Shown piece by piece: positions 7,753-14,555 of a stretch of DNA of 53,347 nucleotides (positions within the stretch are counted from its first letter, which is position 1; every line of letters starts with the position of its first letter). The notes under the pieces are model-generated. The model had not been told where the DNA came from, searched no databases, and saw only the letters and a list, made by a program, of their open reading frames with translations. The translations under genes were made by a program, and so were the position numbers. Source of the DNA: Synechococcus sp. BO 8801 (lineage in GTDB: Bacteria > Cyanobacteriota > Cyanobacteriia > PCC-6307 > Cyanobiaceae); contig NZ_NQKY01000016.1 of NCBI RefSeq assembly GCF_002252675.1, forward strand, positions 16,312-69,658. Direction: 5' to 3'.

Positions 7753-7772
7753 AGATTAGATTAGATTAGATT
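7753..7772 (+). repeat. Pentanucleotide tandem repeat (AGATT)x4 upstream of the glycosyltransferase
   Basis: Four perfect AGATT units end 12 bp before the ATG at 7785. The tract lies outside the coding frame, because an in-frame TAG within it precedes the start. Slippage would therefore alter the leader or ribosome-binding region, not the reading frame. Confidence 0.7.
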
Positions 7773-7784
7773 TTCTTCTTGCTC

Positions 7785-9947
7785 ATGAATGCCAGCAGCC
7801 CAGGCAGCCAAGAGGAACAGATGCAGGAGGAAGAGAAGAGAGCATGCCTTTTCTGCAGAGTTGGAGAGTATCGCAAGGCGGCACTACTTGCCTTATGCCA
7901 TCGAAAGGCAATCGGAAGACAGACAAGAGAGTTTGATCTGGTTCTCCCAACCGCGTTGGGAAAGAGTGGCCATTACCGTGCCTCCATCTTATCAGCACTA
8001 AAGCTGCTACACAGTAGTGGCTCGTTTCGTGGCGACTTGATCGTCGTCATATCCAATTCGGTGAAGAGCCTATCCCTAAAGTCGTCAGACATCGTCAGTG
8101 CCTTGGATTACATCGACAATATTCGGCTGACTCCCACTGAAGCTGCAGTCATTGCCTCTGAATTTGAAGACGAAGCGATGCAGTCATTTTTTCTTGATGA
8201 AGTTAAGAACAGATATGGGTATGCAGAGGAAGAGCTAAGTTTCATATCTGCCTACATCAGCTTCAGAAAAGATGATTTACCAGCAGCCATGCGCCTAATA
8301 CAGGCTGATCAAGCTACTGGGAGGTGCTCCTCTGCTTCCACCAAACTGGCTGCTCGAATACTCCTTAACACCGGTTACCTTTACCCAGCCAGACGATATG
8401 CCTGCCATCTCCTGAAATCCGACAGGAAGGATGTGGAGGCACTGGACATTCTTGGTCAAGCCCTGAACGCGGAGGCAAACTGGAAGGCCGCACGAAAGGC
8501 TTATTCGCTTATTCATGAGATCACCAGTGATGAAGTGAGCAAGTTGAATATGCTATTCACTATGCCGCAGGTAGCCAGTTCGGCGAATGAATTGTCGGAT
8601 TCTCTTGAGTCATTCACTGCTAATCTTAACACTTACTCTACCGAGACGAAATCAGTTGGGCTGATCGCTTCCCTAGCTTATTCTACACCTATCTGCCACA
8701 CATTTTATCTGGCCTATCAGGGCAGTATCGATCTTAGGTGGCTCTTGGAAACCTACTATCGCCTTATCAGATCAGTCGCCCATCAGGTCATCCAAGAAAA
8801 CTATTCTTTCCACTCACCAAAGAACAAGTTTGGTTCGTCTACTCCAATTCTTCGAAACGCATCAGGTCGAACAAGAATCGGCTTCACTTCCAGGAATTTC
8901 TTTCAGCATAGCAATCTTCAAGCCCATACAGGGTTAATCCAAAAGCTAAGCCGGAACCTTTTTGAGGTTGTTTTAATCCACAGGCATGGCGTTAAGAAAG
9001 ACATGGCGCATCTTGAATTTAATGAGTATGCCGATCGCGTCATATACCTTGCTTCTGATTTTGGAAGTGCATGTAAGCAGATCGCGGATCTAGACCTTGA
9101 CATCAACTATATTACGGATATTGGCATGAATCCTCTTGACGGGATCCTACCCATGGTTCGACTTGCGCCGTATCAAGTGACAGGATGGGGGCTTCCCCAC
9201 ACAACAGGACTTTCCGAAATTGATTACTACCTGCGATCCAGTATCTTCCATGACTGCGAGGGGCAGAACGGATACACAGAGACCCTCGCATCCATAGACG
9301 GCTATCTCGGTTACTTTGACGTTGACAGGTCTTCACTCATCGAGAAGAGCACGGATTACTTCTTGCTCCCTCCAGACCGCTTCCTTGTAGGGTGCTTGCA
9401 AACACTCCACAAGATTCATCCAGACTTTGACTCCTACCTGGAGGAGATTGCAAGAATTGATGAGTCGATTCTCATCATTATCGCGGCATCCGAAAGTGAT
9501 ACATTGAACCAACGCTTCGTTCAACGAATAAAGAGATCTGCTCCGACAGCACACAAGCAAATCTGTTTTGTGCAGAGAATGGCAATGAGTGACTATCACA
9601 GCCTCAACCACCTTCTCGATCTAAATTTAGATCCGATCCATTATGGTGCTGGAATAACATTTATTGAGACGGCCTGGTGCGGCCCACCCTGCATCACCTT
9701 GCGCGGCAACACCTTAAGATCTGCTGTTGTATCACGCTCGTACGAGTACGCAAAAATCAATGATGCGCCTATCGCAAACAGCAAGAGCGAATACATATCA
9801 CTCTTCGAAAGACTCATGAAAGACGGTCAGTATAGGCTTAGGCTTAGGGAGGAAATTCAATCAAAGAGCATGGGAACAATTTACAATGATTATTCCCATA
9901 TCAAATCCTGCGAGGAGTTCCTTCATCAGCTAGCCAAAGCAACGTAG
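7785..9947 (+). CDS. TPR-containing GT41-type (O-GlcNAc transferase/SPINDLY-like) glycosyltransferase
   Basis: A 720-residue protein. The N-terminal half is helical with TPR-like repeats at about 140-260 (for example YPARRYACHLLKSDRKDVEA). From about residue 363 it follows the OGT catalytic domain: RIGFTSRNFFQHSN, then RLAPYQVTGWGLPHTTGL, CLQTLHKIHPDFDSYLEEI and HYGAGITFIETAWCGPPCIT, the last being the nucleotide-sugar-binding end. Family members transfer sugars from UDP/GDP donors to Ser/Thr of proteins in the cytosol. Its position after two Ser/Thr-rich pilins suggests pilin or other cell-surface protein glycosylation, an inference. A TTG at 7779 is an alternative start. AT-richer codon use than flanking genes suggests transfer. 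Confidence 0.8.
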   Translation: MNASSPGSQEEQMQEEEKRACLFCRVGEYRKAALLALCHRKAIGRQTREFDLVLPTALGKSGHYRASILSALKLLHSSGSFRGDLIVVISNSVKSLSLKSSDIVSALDYIDNIRLTPTEAAVIASEFEDEAMQSFFLDEVKNRYGYAEEELSFISAYISFRKDDLPAAMRLIQADQATGRCSSASTKLAARILLNTGYLYPARRYACHLLKSDRKDVEALDILGQALNAEANWKAARKAYSLIHEITSDEVSKLNMLFTMPQVASSANELSDSLESFTANLNTYSTETKSVGLIASLAYSTPICHTFYLAYQGSIDLRWLLETYYRLIRSVAHQVIQENYSFHSPKNKFGSSTPILRNASGRTRIGFTSRNFFQHSNLQAHTGLIQKLSRNLFEVVLIHRHGVKKDMAHLEFNEYADRVIYLASDFGSACKQIADLDLDINYITDIGMNPLDGILPMVRLAPYQVTGWGLPHTTGLSEIDYYLRSSIFHDCEGQNGYTETLASIDGYLGYFDVDRSSLIEKSTDYFLLPPDRFLVGCLQTLHKIHPDFDSYLEEIARIDESILIIIAASESDTLNQRFVQRIKRSAPTAHKQICFVQRMAMSDYHSLNHLLDLNLDPIHYGAGITFIETAWCGPPCITLRGNTLRSAVVSRSYEYAKINDAPIANSKSEYISLFERLMKDGQYRLRLREEIQSKSMGTIYNDYSHIKSCEEFLHQLAKAT

Positions 9948-9962
9948 ACCTGTTGACTTATT

Positions 9963-9993
9963 CATGCTGGCATTATCGGTATCAGCCAGCATG
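9963..9993. repeat. Inverted repeat between the glycosyltransferase and the methyltransferase
   Basis: CATGCTGGC (9963-9971) and GCCAGCATG (9985-9993) form a 9-bp perfect stem with a 13-nt loop, 15 bp after the glycosyltransferase stop. No T-run follows, so it may be an attenuating or mRNA-stabilising hairpin rather than a full terminator. Confidence 0.5.
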
Positions 9994-10033
9994 CAATGCA
10001 ATGGAGTCGTCGAGCTACTAGCTCCAAACTCCC

Positions 10034-10783
10034 TTGCCCTACCCTATCCTCCACGTCGCTCCTACCTCACCCATGTACAATTATTCCGCAAGAAGGATTA
10101 ATTCGCTTCTAGATGCCATCAATACACCTTCAAGATATCTTGAAATAGGGGTAGAGAGTGGGCACACATTCTTTGAAGTTACCGCCTCATCAAAGACGGC
10201 AGTCGATCCCGCATTTACTTTCAATGTAGAGGAAGGGAAACAAGCTGAACCCACGTCTCATTTTCTTCAGATCACCAGTGATGAATACTTCCAGAATCAT
10301 TGGAACGGTGAAGCATTTGACTTTATTTTTCTAGATGGTCTCCACACTTGGGATCAAACCTACAGGGATTTCTGCAACAGCCTGCTTGCTACTCACGAAC
10401 GATCCGTGATTCTGCTGGATGACATTTTTCCAAGTGATGTTTTCTCCTGCAATCGCGATCAGGTCGAGGCTGTCATGATGCGTCAGTTCATGGCCAATGA
10501 TCCAAGCAATGCCTGGCACGGTGACACCTATAAAATTATACCCCTAATCCGGACATTCCACCCGCTCCTCAGCTACTGCACCATCATCACCGATGGGAAC
10601 CCACAAGCCCTTGTCTGGCGCTCCAAAAAGGCGTCTCAAGCCTCACCCATCCTCTCGGACGTTGGCGCACTGAACATGCCTGCCCTTGATTATCTGTGGT
10701 TTCTTCGAAACCAGGAGACCTACAACTTGATGAATGAGGAGGACGCTCTGACTCTCGTCATCAACTCCATGAGCAGAGATTGA
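10034..10783 (+). CDS. Class I SAM-dependent methyltransferase (Methyltransf_24-like)
   Basis: Up to 249 residues. It has motif I (SRYLEIGVESGHTFFEV), an acidic strand-2 end (KTAVDPAF) and the FDFIFLDGLHTWDQTYRDF segment typical of the Methyltransf_24 group, which often modifies sugars or small molecules, then SVILLDDIFPSD. The start is uncertain: TTG 10034 (MPYPILHV) or ATG 10073 (MYNYSARRI), neither with a good ribosome-binding site. It lies 86 bp after the glycosyltransferase on the same strand with similarly AT-rich codons, so the two probably act together on a glycan, by inference. Confidence 0.75.
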   Translation: MPYPILHVAPTSPMYNYSARRINSLLDAINTPSRYLEIGVESGHTFFEVTASSKTAVDPAFTFNVEEGKQAEPTSHFLQITSDEYFQNHWNGEAFDFIFLDGLHTWDQTYRDFCNSLLATHERSVILLDDIFPSDVFSCNRDQVEAVMMRQFMANDPSNAWHGDTYKIIPLIRTFHPLLSYCTIITDGNPQALVWRSKKASQASPILSDVGALNMPALDYLWFLRNQETYNLMNEEDALTLVINSMSRD

Positions 10784-10840
10784 CGACCAGGTGCGTGATG
10801 GATCAATCCCAACGCCGATAAAAGACATTCAACGGGCTTA

Positions 10841-11416
10841 TCAGAGCCCTCCCACCCGCACCTCCGTCTGGATCCTTTGGGTTCCACCCCCTGAAGGCTC
10901 GAACTCCTGCCGTAGTCGTAGGTGCAGCAGGCCGTCGGGTTCCACGGTGGCGTCCAGCCCCGGCTGGGTGAGCCCATCCAGCAGCACCCGGTTCTGGGCC
11001 GCTCCGGTGCTCGGTTCCCCATCCAGCCCGAAGGCCGGACCACAACGCATCAGCACCAGCCGGCGCCAGATGGCGCTCGGTGGGCTGCCCACCGTGTAGG
11101 TGATCGGGCCGGCCGGTGTCTGCAGCTGCAGCACCGGATCCCGGCCCCCCAGGGCGCAGGCGGCACCGGTCCCCAGGGCCAGGTCCACCCGGGTGGCCCG
11201 CTGCAGATCCCCACGCAGCAGGGCCAGCACCCGCCGCTGCTGGCCCCGCTCCCGCACCTGGCGCACCATCCGCTCCACCTGCCGGCCATCCGCCACCAGG
11301 GCCTGCAGCACCACCCCCCAGAGCAGCAACCCGAGGCTCATCGCCACCAGCAGCTCCGCCAGCGAGAAGCCCGCAAGTCCCGTTTTGGGACTCCTGCTCG
11401 AACGCACCCATGCCAT
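10841..11416 (-). CDS. Minor pilin operon A, gene 4: PilW/GspJ-like prepilin
   Basis: A 191-residue prepilin. Leader MAWVRSSRSPKTGLAG, cleavage before FSLAELLVAMSLGLLLWGVV with Glu5, then a basic helix (RQVERMVRQVRERGQQRR) and a beta-rich domain. Length and the dual-domain look fit GspJ/PilW, which joins the tip complex of pili and type II pseudopili. It is the last gene of a four-gene set, 31 bp after the FimT-like gene. The equivalent genes in operons B and C are 181 and 210 residues. Two Cys (ACALGG, MRCGPA) could form a disulfide. Confidence 0.8.
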   Translation of the reverse strand: MAWVRSSRSPKTGLAGFSLAELLVAMSLGLLLWGVVLQALVADGRQVERMVRQVRERGQQRRVLALLRGDLQRATRVDLALGTGAACALGGRDPVLQLQTPAGPITYTVGSPPSAIWRRLVLMRCGPAFGLDGEPSTGAAQNRVLLDGLTQPGLDATVEPDGLLHLRLRQEFEPSGGGTQRIQTEVRVGGL

Positions 11417-11447
11417 GGCACAACCTCGGGGTAGGGAATCGGGGGGC

Positions 11448-11942
11448 TCAGCTTTGGGGATCCGGCAGGCAGCCGCCCGGCCCCTGCCGTCCCAGCCGGG
11501 TGACCCCGAGGGGCAGGGCCACCACCACGCAGCGCACCAGATCGGTGCCCTCGGTGCTCAGCAGCACGGTGCCGCCGTCGATGATCAGCCCGTTGCTGGT
11601 GAAGCGCACCGCCGCCGGCAGGTTGTGGCTGACCGTCACATCCGGCCCACCGATCCCCTCCCCCAGCTCCAGGGCCGCGCCCTCGCAGGCCGGAAGGCCG
11701 CCCGCCTGGGGCTCCCGCCAGCCCGTGGCCTCCAGGCTCAGGGCACAGGGGCGGCCGCTGCGCAGGGCGGCATCCCGGCCCCGCTCCAGCCCCACCATCA
11801 CCCGGCGGCTGGCCCCCTCCAGCCGAGCCAGGGCCAGCTCCCGGCTGGCGGAGCTGAACCCAAGCTGGGCCAGCAGTCCCACCAGCACCAGCGTCAGCAG
11901 GGCTTCCGGCAGGGTGAAGCCCCCCGGCTCAGGGTGTGCCAC
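11448..11942 (-). CDS. Minor pilin operon A, gene 3: FimT/GspH-like prepilin
   Basis: About 164 residues from GTG 11942 (VAHPEPGG then FTLPEALLTLVLVGLLAQLG, with Glu5 and a Pro at position 4). The frame extends further upstream, but that part is a shadow of gene 2. The chosen start overlaps the gene 2 stop by 14 nt, as expected for translational coupling. The C-terminal domain contains VSHNLPAAVRFTSNGLII and RCVVVALPLG, the GspH/FimT pattern also seen in the operon B and C paralogues (RGTVNGA and MRCVRIS in B). FimT-like minor pilins can bind DNA in other bacteria; nothing here tests that. Confidence 0.78.
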   Translation of the reverse strand: MAHPEPGGFTLPEALLTLVLVGLLAQLGFSSASRELALARLEGASRRVMVGLERGRDAALRSGRPCALSLEATGWREPQAGGLPACEGAALELGEGIGGPDVTVSHNLPAAVRFTSNGLIIDGGTVLLSTEGTDLVRCVVVALPLGVTRLGRQGPGGCLPDPQS

Positions 11943-12348
11943 CGCCCCCTCCCTGCGGGATCCCGCAACGCCCGAAGGCCGCCGGCGCGTACAGCCGCTG
12001 GCGCGGTTCGGCCTCGCCGGCCACCGCCATCCGCAGCACCACCCCGTCTCCGCTGGGGGACACCTCCAGCTGGCGCGCCAGCCCCGGGGCCAGGGGCTGG
12101 GCCGCCAGGGCTTGCAGCAGCTGGGCCGTCGCCGTGGTGCAGTCGCCTGCCGAAGGGGCCAGTGCACGCAGGGAGGTTTCAGCCCGCGACAGGGCGGCTT
12201 CCGCCTGCTCGAGCCGCTCCTGCTGGCGTTGCTCGGCCACGGCCGCGGCGCTCGCCAGGGCCCAGAGCTGCAGGGAGGATCCCGCCGCGGCGGTGAACAG
12301 CACCGATCCGGTCAGCAGTTCGATCAGGCTCATGGCGCCACCCTCCAC
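11929..12348 (-). CDS. Minor pilin operon A, gene 2: PilV/GspI-like prepilin with an unusual leader
   Basis: Up to 139 residues. The alpha1 helix is MSLIELLTGSVLFTAAAGSS with Glu5 in register. From GTG 12348 the leader is only MEGGA, so the residue at -1 is Ala rather than Gly and +1 is Met. From ATG 12333 there would be no leader. The long amphipathic helix AEQRQQERLEQAEAALSRAE follows, then a small domain with two Cys (GDCTTAT, GRCGIP). Its first codons lie in a 41-bp direct repeat whose other copy heads a truncated version of the same gene at 13668-13718. The neighbours support a minor pilin role. Confidence 0.7.
   Translation of the reverse strand: MEGGAMSLIELLTGSVLFTAAAGSSLQLWALASAAAVAEQRQQERLEQAEAALSRAETSLRALAPSAGDCTTATAQLLQALAAQPLAPGLARQLEVSPSGDGVVLRMAVAGEAEPRQRLYAPAAFGRCGIPQGGGGGTP
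12303..12343 (-). repeat. 41-bp direct repeat, copy 1 (inner edge of the ATPase insertion)
   Basis: Perfect over 41 bp with 13688-13728 in the same orientation. It spans the last codons of the gene 1 frame, its TGA, and the first codons of gene 2 (ATGAGCCTGATCGAACTG). The copies are 1,385 bp apart and bracket the DUF4143 ATPase gene. Confidence 0.9.
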
Positions 12349-12395
12349 GACCGTGGGGGGTGATCAAAACAAAGCCAACAAACACGTCTGGGCAT
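12330..12395 (-). pseudogene. Remnant of a GspK/PilX-like gene (internally deleted copy)
   Basis: A 21-codon frame begins at ATG 12395 and ends RVAP-TGA at 12330, the same ending and ATGA overlap as the intact gene 1 (GVAP-TGA at 13715). The DNA upstream of its ATG (about 12396-12436) resembles the DNA upstream of the intact gene 1 ATG (about 14228-14270), including CATCGCCATGC, CCTCGG and GGGAAC blocks. I read this as a second copy of gene 1 reduced to its two ends. The interior of the gene is missing, so any protein would be non-functional. Confidence 0.5.
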
Positions 12396-12487
12396 GGCGA
12401 TGGCAGCAACGACTTCTCCAGAGTTCCCAGCCGAGGACAGCAGCGGAAGCCGTCGACAGGAGGACCCTGCGGGCATGTCGGTGCTCG

Positions 12488-13645
12488 TCAATGGATCGGC
12501 AGCGGCTGCCGCGGATCCACCCCCTTCAGGAAATCCCCGCAGGGGAGGCAGAGGATCCCATCGATCCGCAGCGGCTCCGCGCCCAGGTGGAGCAGGGCCA
12601 CCGTGGCTTCCGGGTAGTCAGCCTGGAAAGCCTTCAGACCCTGCAGATCCCTGGAGTGAATCTGGCGGCTGCGCTTCACCTCCAGGGCCGTGAAGCTGTC
12701 GGGTCCGTACAGCACGAAATCCACCTCCCGACCCGCCTTGGTGCGCCAGTAGAAGAGTTGATCGCCGCTGCAGCGGTAGGCAATCCAGGCCCGCAGATGC
12801 TGGGCGACCAGACCCTCCAGGGCCATGCCCTCGATCTCAGCAGGGGAATCCAGCGGGCCGGCCGGCCGCAGGGATCGGAACACACCGGCATCGAAGTAAA
12901 AAAACTTCTCATGGGCCACCACCTGGCGCCTTGCCCGCCGGCTGAAGACCGGCAACCGGAAGGCCAGCAGCAGGTCCTCCAGGATCGCCAGATAGTTCTC
13001 GACGGATTTGCGGCCCACCTGGCACTCCCGCGCGACGGCGGACAGGTTGAGGGTGGAGCCATGGGAGAAGCTGATCGCTTCGAGGAACCGGGCAAAGCCG
13101 CCAAGATCGCGCACCAGCGCCTCGGCCTGCACCTCTTCCCGGAGGTACAGCGAGGCGTAGGCCCGCAGGGTCTGCTCCGGATCCTTCGCTTCCCAGACCA
13201 GGGGCACCAGCCCGAAGCGCAGAGCCCGTTCCAGACTGAAATCACCCCCCAGCTCCGCCGCCAGAAAGGGGTGCATTGACGCCGACACGAGGCGCCCGGC
13301 CAGCAGATTCCAGCTGCCGCAGCGCAGCTTTCGCGCACTGGATCCGGTCAACACGAAACGAAGACCGGGATGCTCCTCCACCAGAGCATGGACCACATCC
13401 AGCAACGCCGGAACCTTCTGCACCTCATGGATCACCACCATGGCGATGCCGGGTTCGGCGGCCACCCTCTCGCGCAAGCGTTCCGGCCTGGCCTGGTGGA
13501 GGCGCTGAGCTTCGGGATCGAGCAGGTCGAGCCGGTAGGCGCTGCCGTGGGCCTGGCGCAACCAGGTCGACTTGCCGGTGCCACGGGGACCGAACAGGAA
13601 AAAGCTTCCGGCAGGTTCCTGCAGAAATCGCCCTACCACCACCAA
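12488..13645 (-). CDS. AAA_14/DUF4143 family ATP-binding protein inserted in minor-pilin operon A
   Basis: A 385-residue protein. P-loop GPRGTGKSTWLRQ at about 19-31, Walker B-like MVVIHEVQKVP, sensor-like RFVLTGSSARKLR, then a C-terminal DUF4143 domain with VGRKSVENYLAILEDLLLAFRLP and a restriction-nuclease-like end (REVDFVL, TALEVKRS). This architecture is common in genomes as an accessory, patchily distributed family with no settled function. The start codon is TTG 13645 or one of the following GTGs. It is flanked by 41-bp direct repeats and separates gene 1 from gene 2 of the pilin operon, so it is an insertion rather than a pilus component, as inference. Confidence 0.85.
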   Translation of the reverse strand: MVVVGRFLQEPAGSFFLFGPRGTGKSTWLRQAHGSAYRLDLLDPEAQRLHQARPERLRERVAAEPGIAMVVIHEVQKVPALLDVVHALVEEHPGLRFVLTGSSARKLRCGSWNLLAGRLVSASMHPFLAAELGGDFSLERALRFGLVPLVWEAKDPEQTLRAYASLYLREEVQAEALVRDLGGFARFLEAISFSHGSTLNLSAVARECQVGRKSVENYLAILEDLLLAFRLPVFSRRARRQVVAHEKFFYFDAGVFRSLRPAGPLDSPAEIEGMALEGLVAQHLRAWIAYRCSGDQLFYWRTKAGREVDFVLYGPDSFTALEVKRSRQIHSRDLQGLKAFQADYPEATVALLHLGAEPLRIDGILCLPCGDFLKGVDPRQPLPIH

Positions 13646-13667
13646 ATCCGCCGCCTTTCTGGAGGTA

Positions 13668-13718
13668 TCAGCTCCAATTCTGCCTTGCCGATCCGGTCAG
13701 CAGTTCGATCAGGCTCAT
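13668..13718 (-). pseudogene. Truncated 5' copy of minor-pilin gene 2 left by the insertion
   Basis: ATG 13718 overlaps the gene 1 stop as ATGA and encodes MSLIELLTGS identically to gene 2. It then diverges at 13687 into ARQNWS and a stop. This is the original gene 1/gene 2 junction, cut by the inserted segment. Confidence 0.75.
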
Positions 13719-13728
13719 GGCGCCACCC
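13688..13728 (-). repeat. 41-bp direct repeat, copy 2 (outer edge of the ATPase insertion)
   Basis: Partner of 12303-12343. It covers the last codons of gene 1 and the first ten codons of gene 2, preserved in the presumed ancestral arrangement. Confidence 0.9.
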
Positions 13729-14227
13729 CCCGCAGGCCCACCAGCCGCACGTCGGTGATCTGCGGCTGGGGCTGGGTCGGTGGCTGGGCCGGCGCCAGCT
13801 GCACCGTGAAGGCCCCCTGCCGCGCCGGCTGGCCCCCGCCGGCGGCCAGCTCCAGCAGCAGTTCGGCCGGCTGCAGTTCCGGGCGCCAGGCCACCAGGCG
13901 GTAGGAGCCCCCCAGCACCTGGCCCTGCCGCAGGGCCGCGATCGCCTGGGCCGGAGCGCAGGCCAGACCCTGGACATCCCATTGCGGCAGCGGCAGCGCC
14001 AGCAGACAGGGATGGCTGCGGTGCAGCTCCGCCAGCAGTTGCTGGCCCGCCGAGGCCAGCCGGTCCTCCGCCCGGCGCTGCTGCTGCTCCCGGATCCCCT
14101 GCAGACGCAGCTGCAGGCTGGCGGTGTGGGCCGAGAGGCTCCCCAGCAGCAGCACCAGGGACGCCCCCATGGCCAGGGGCAAGGCGAATCCCCGCTCCCC
14201 GGATCGGTGGCGGTGCAACGAGCGCAT
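13715..14227 (-). CDS. Minor pilin operon A, gene 1: short GspK/PilX-like prepilin
   Basis: 170 residues from ATG 14227. Leader MRSLHRHRSGERG, then FALPLAMGASLVLLLGSLSA with Leu at position 5 instead of Glu. The lack of Glu5 is a hallmark of GspK/PilX-type subunits, which cap the filament and need not pair with a preceding subunit. A helix (LQGIREQQQRRAEDRLASAG) and a small domain with two Cys follow. It is far smaller than its counterparts in operons B (536 aa) and C (905 aa), lacking their large inserts. The longer frame upstream is not pilin-like. It is divergent from an AbrB/PIN pair. Confidence 0.8.
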   Translation of the reverse strand: MRSLHRHRSGERGFALPLAMGASLVLLLGSLSAHTASLQLRLQGIREQQQRRAEDRLASAGQQLLAELHRSHPCLLALPLPQWDVQGLACAPAQAIAALRQGQVLGGSYRLVAWRPELQPAELLLELAAGGGQPARQGAFTVQLAPAQPPTQPQPQITDVRLVGLRGVAP

Positions 14228-14295
14228 GGCGATGACAGCGAACGCCTTTTCAGGGTTCCCCCGAGGGGTCACGGGCTGCCGCCGGCCGAAAGTAA

Positions 14296-14310
14296 GGAAT
14301 CCTTGATTCC
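14296..14310. promoter_or_regulatory. Palindrome upstream of the AbrB/PIN operon
   Basis: GGAATC-CTT-GATTCC, perfect 6-bp arms, 20 bp before ATG 14331. AbrB-type antitoxins usually bind palindromes in their own promoter, so this is a candidate autoregulatory operator. It also lies in the divergent interval to minor-pilin operon A. Confidence 0.4.
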
Positions 14311-14330
14311 GGACAAAGCCGGCGGCGTTC

Positions 14331-14555
14331 ATGGTCCTGGCCAAGCGCACCAGCAAGAACCAGCTCACCTTGCCCAAGGCCGTGGTGGAGGCCGTGGGGA
14401 TCGCTGACTACTACGACGTGGCGACCGAGAACGGTCGCATCGTGCTCACCCCTGTCCACCCGAATGCGGCCTCACAGGTTCGATCCCGCCTGGAGGAGCT
14501 GGGAATCACGGAAGAGGATGTGGCCGCCGCGGTGGCATGGTCCCGCCAGGCGTGA
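14331..14555 (+). CDS. AbrB-family antitoxin/transcriptional regulator
   Basis: A 74-residue protein with the SpoVT/AbrB swapped-hairpin fold: KRTSKNQLTLPKAVVEAVGI and YYDVATENGRIVLTPV. The C-terminal helix (SRLEELGITEEDVAAAVAW) is the usual toxin-binding extension. It overlaps the PIN gene by 4 nt (GTGA), typical of toxin-antitoxin operons, and is preceded by a palindrome. It would neutralise the downstream PIN protein and repress the operon. Confidence 0.85.
   Translation: MVLAKRTSKNQLTLPKAVVEAVGIADYYDVATENGRIVLTPVHPNAASQVRSRLEELGITEEDVAAAVAWSRQA

Larger units (their letters stand above)
7093..7784. other. 692-bp AT-richer noncoding interval between the pilins and the glycosyltransferase
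   Basis: No convincing coding frame is visible; the short frames here lack protein-like composition. It holds the interleaved inverted repeats at 7333-7413 and the AGATT repeat at 7753-7772. There is no clear terminator after pilin copy 2. A 12-nt string, TCGAAAGGCAAT, near 7184 recurs inside the glycosyltransferase gene, probably by chance. The base composition departs from the housekeeping DNA, consistent with an acquired segment. Confidence 0.55.
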
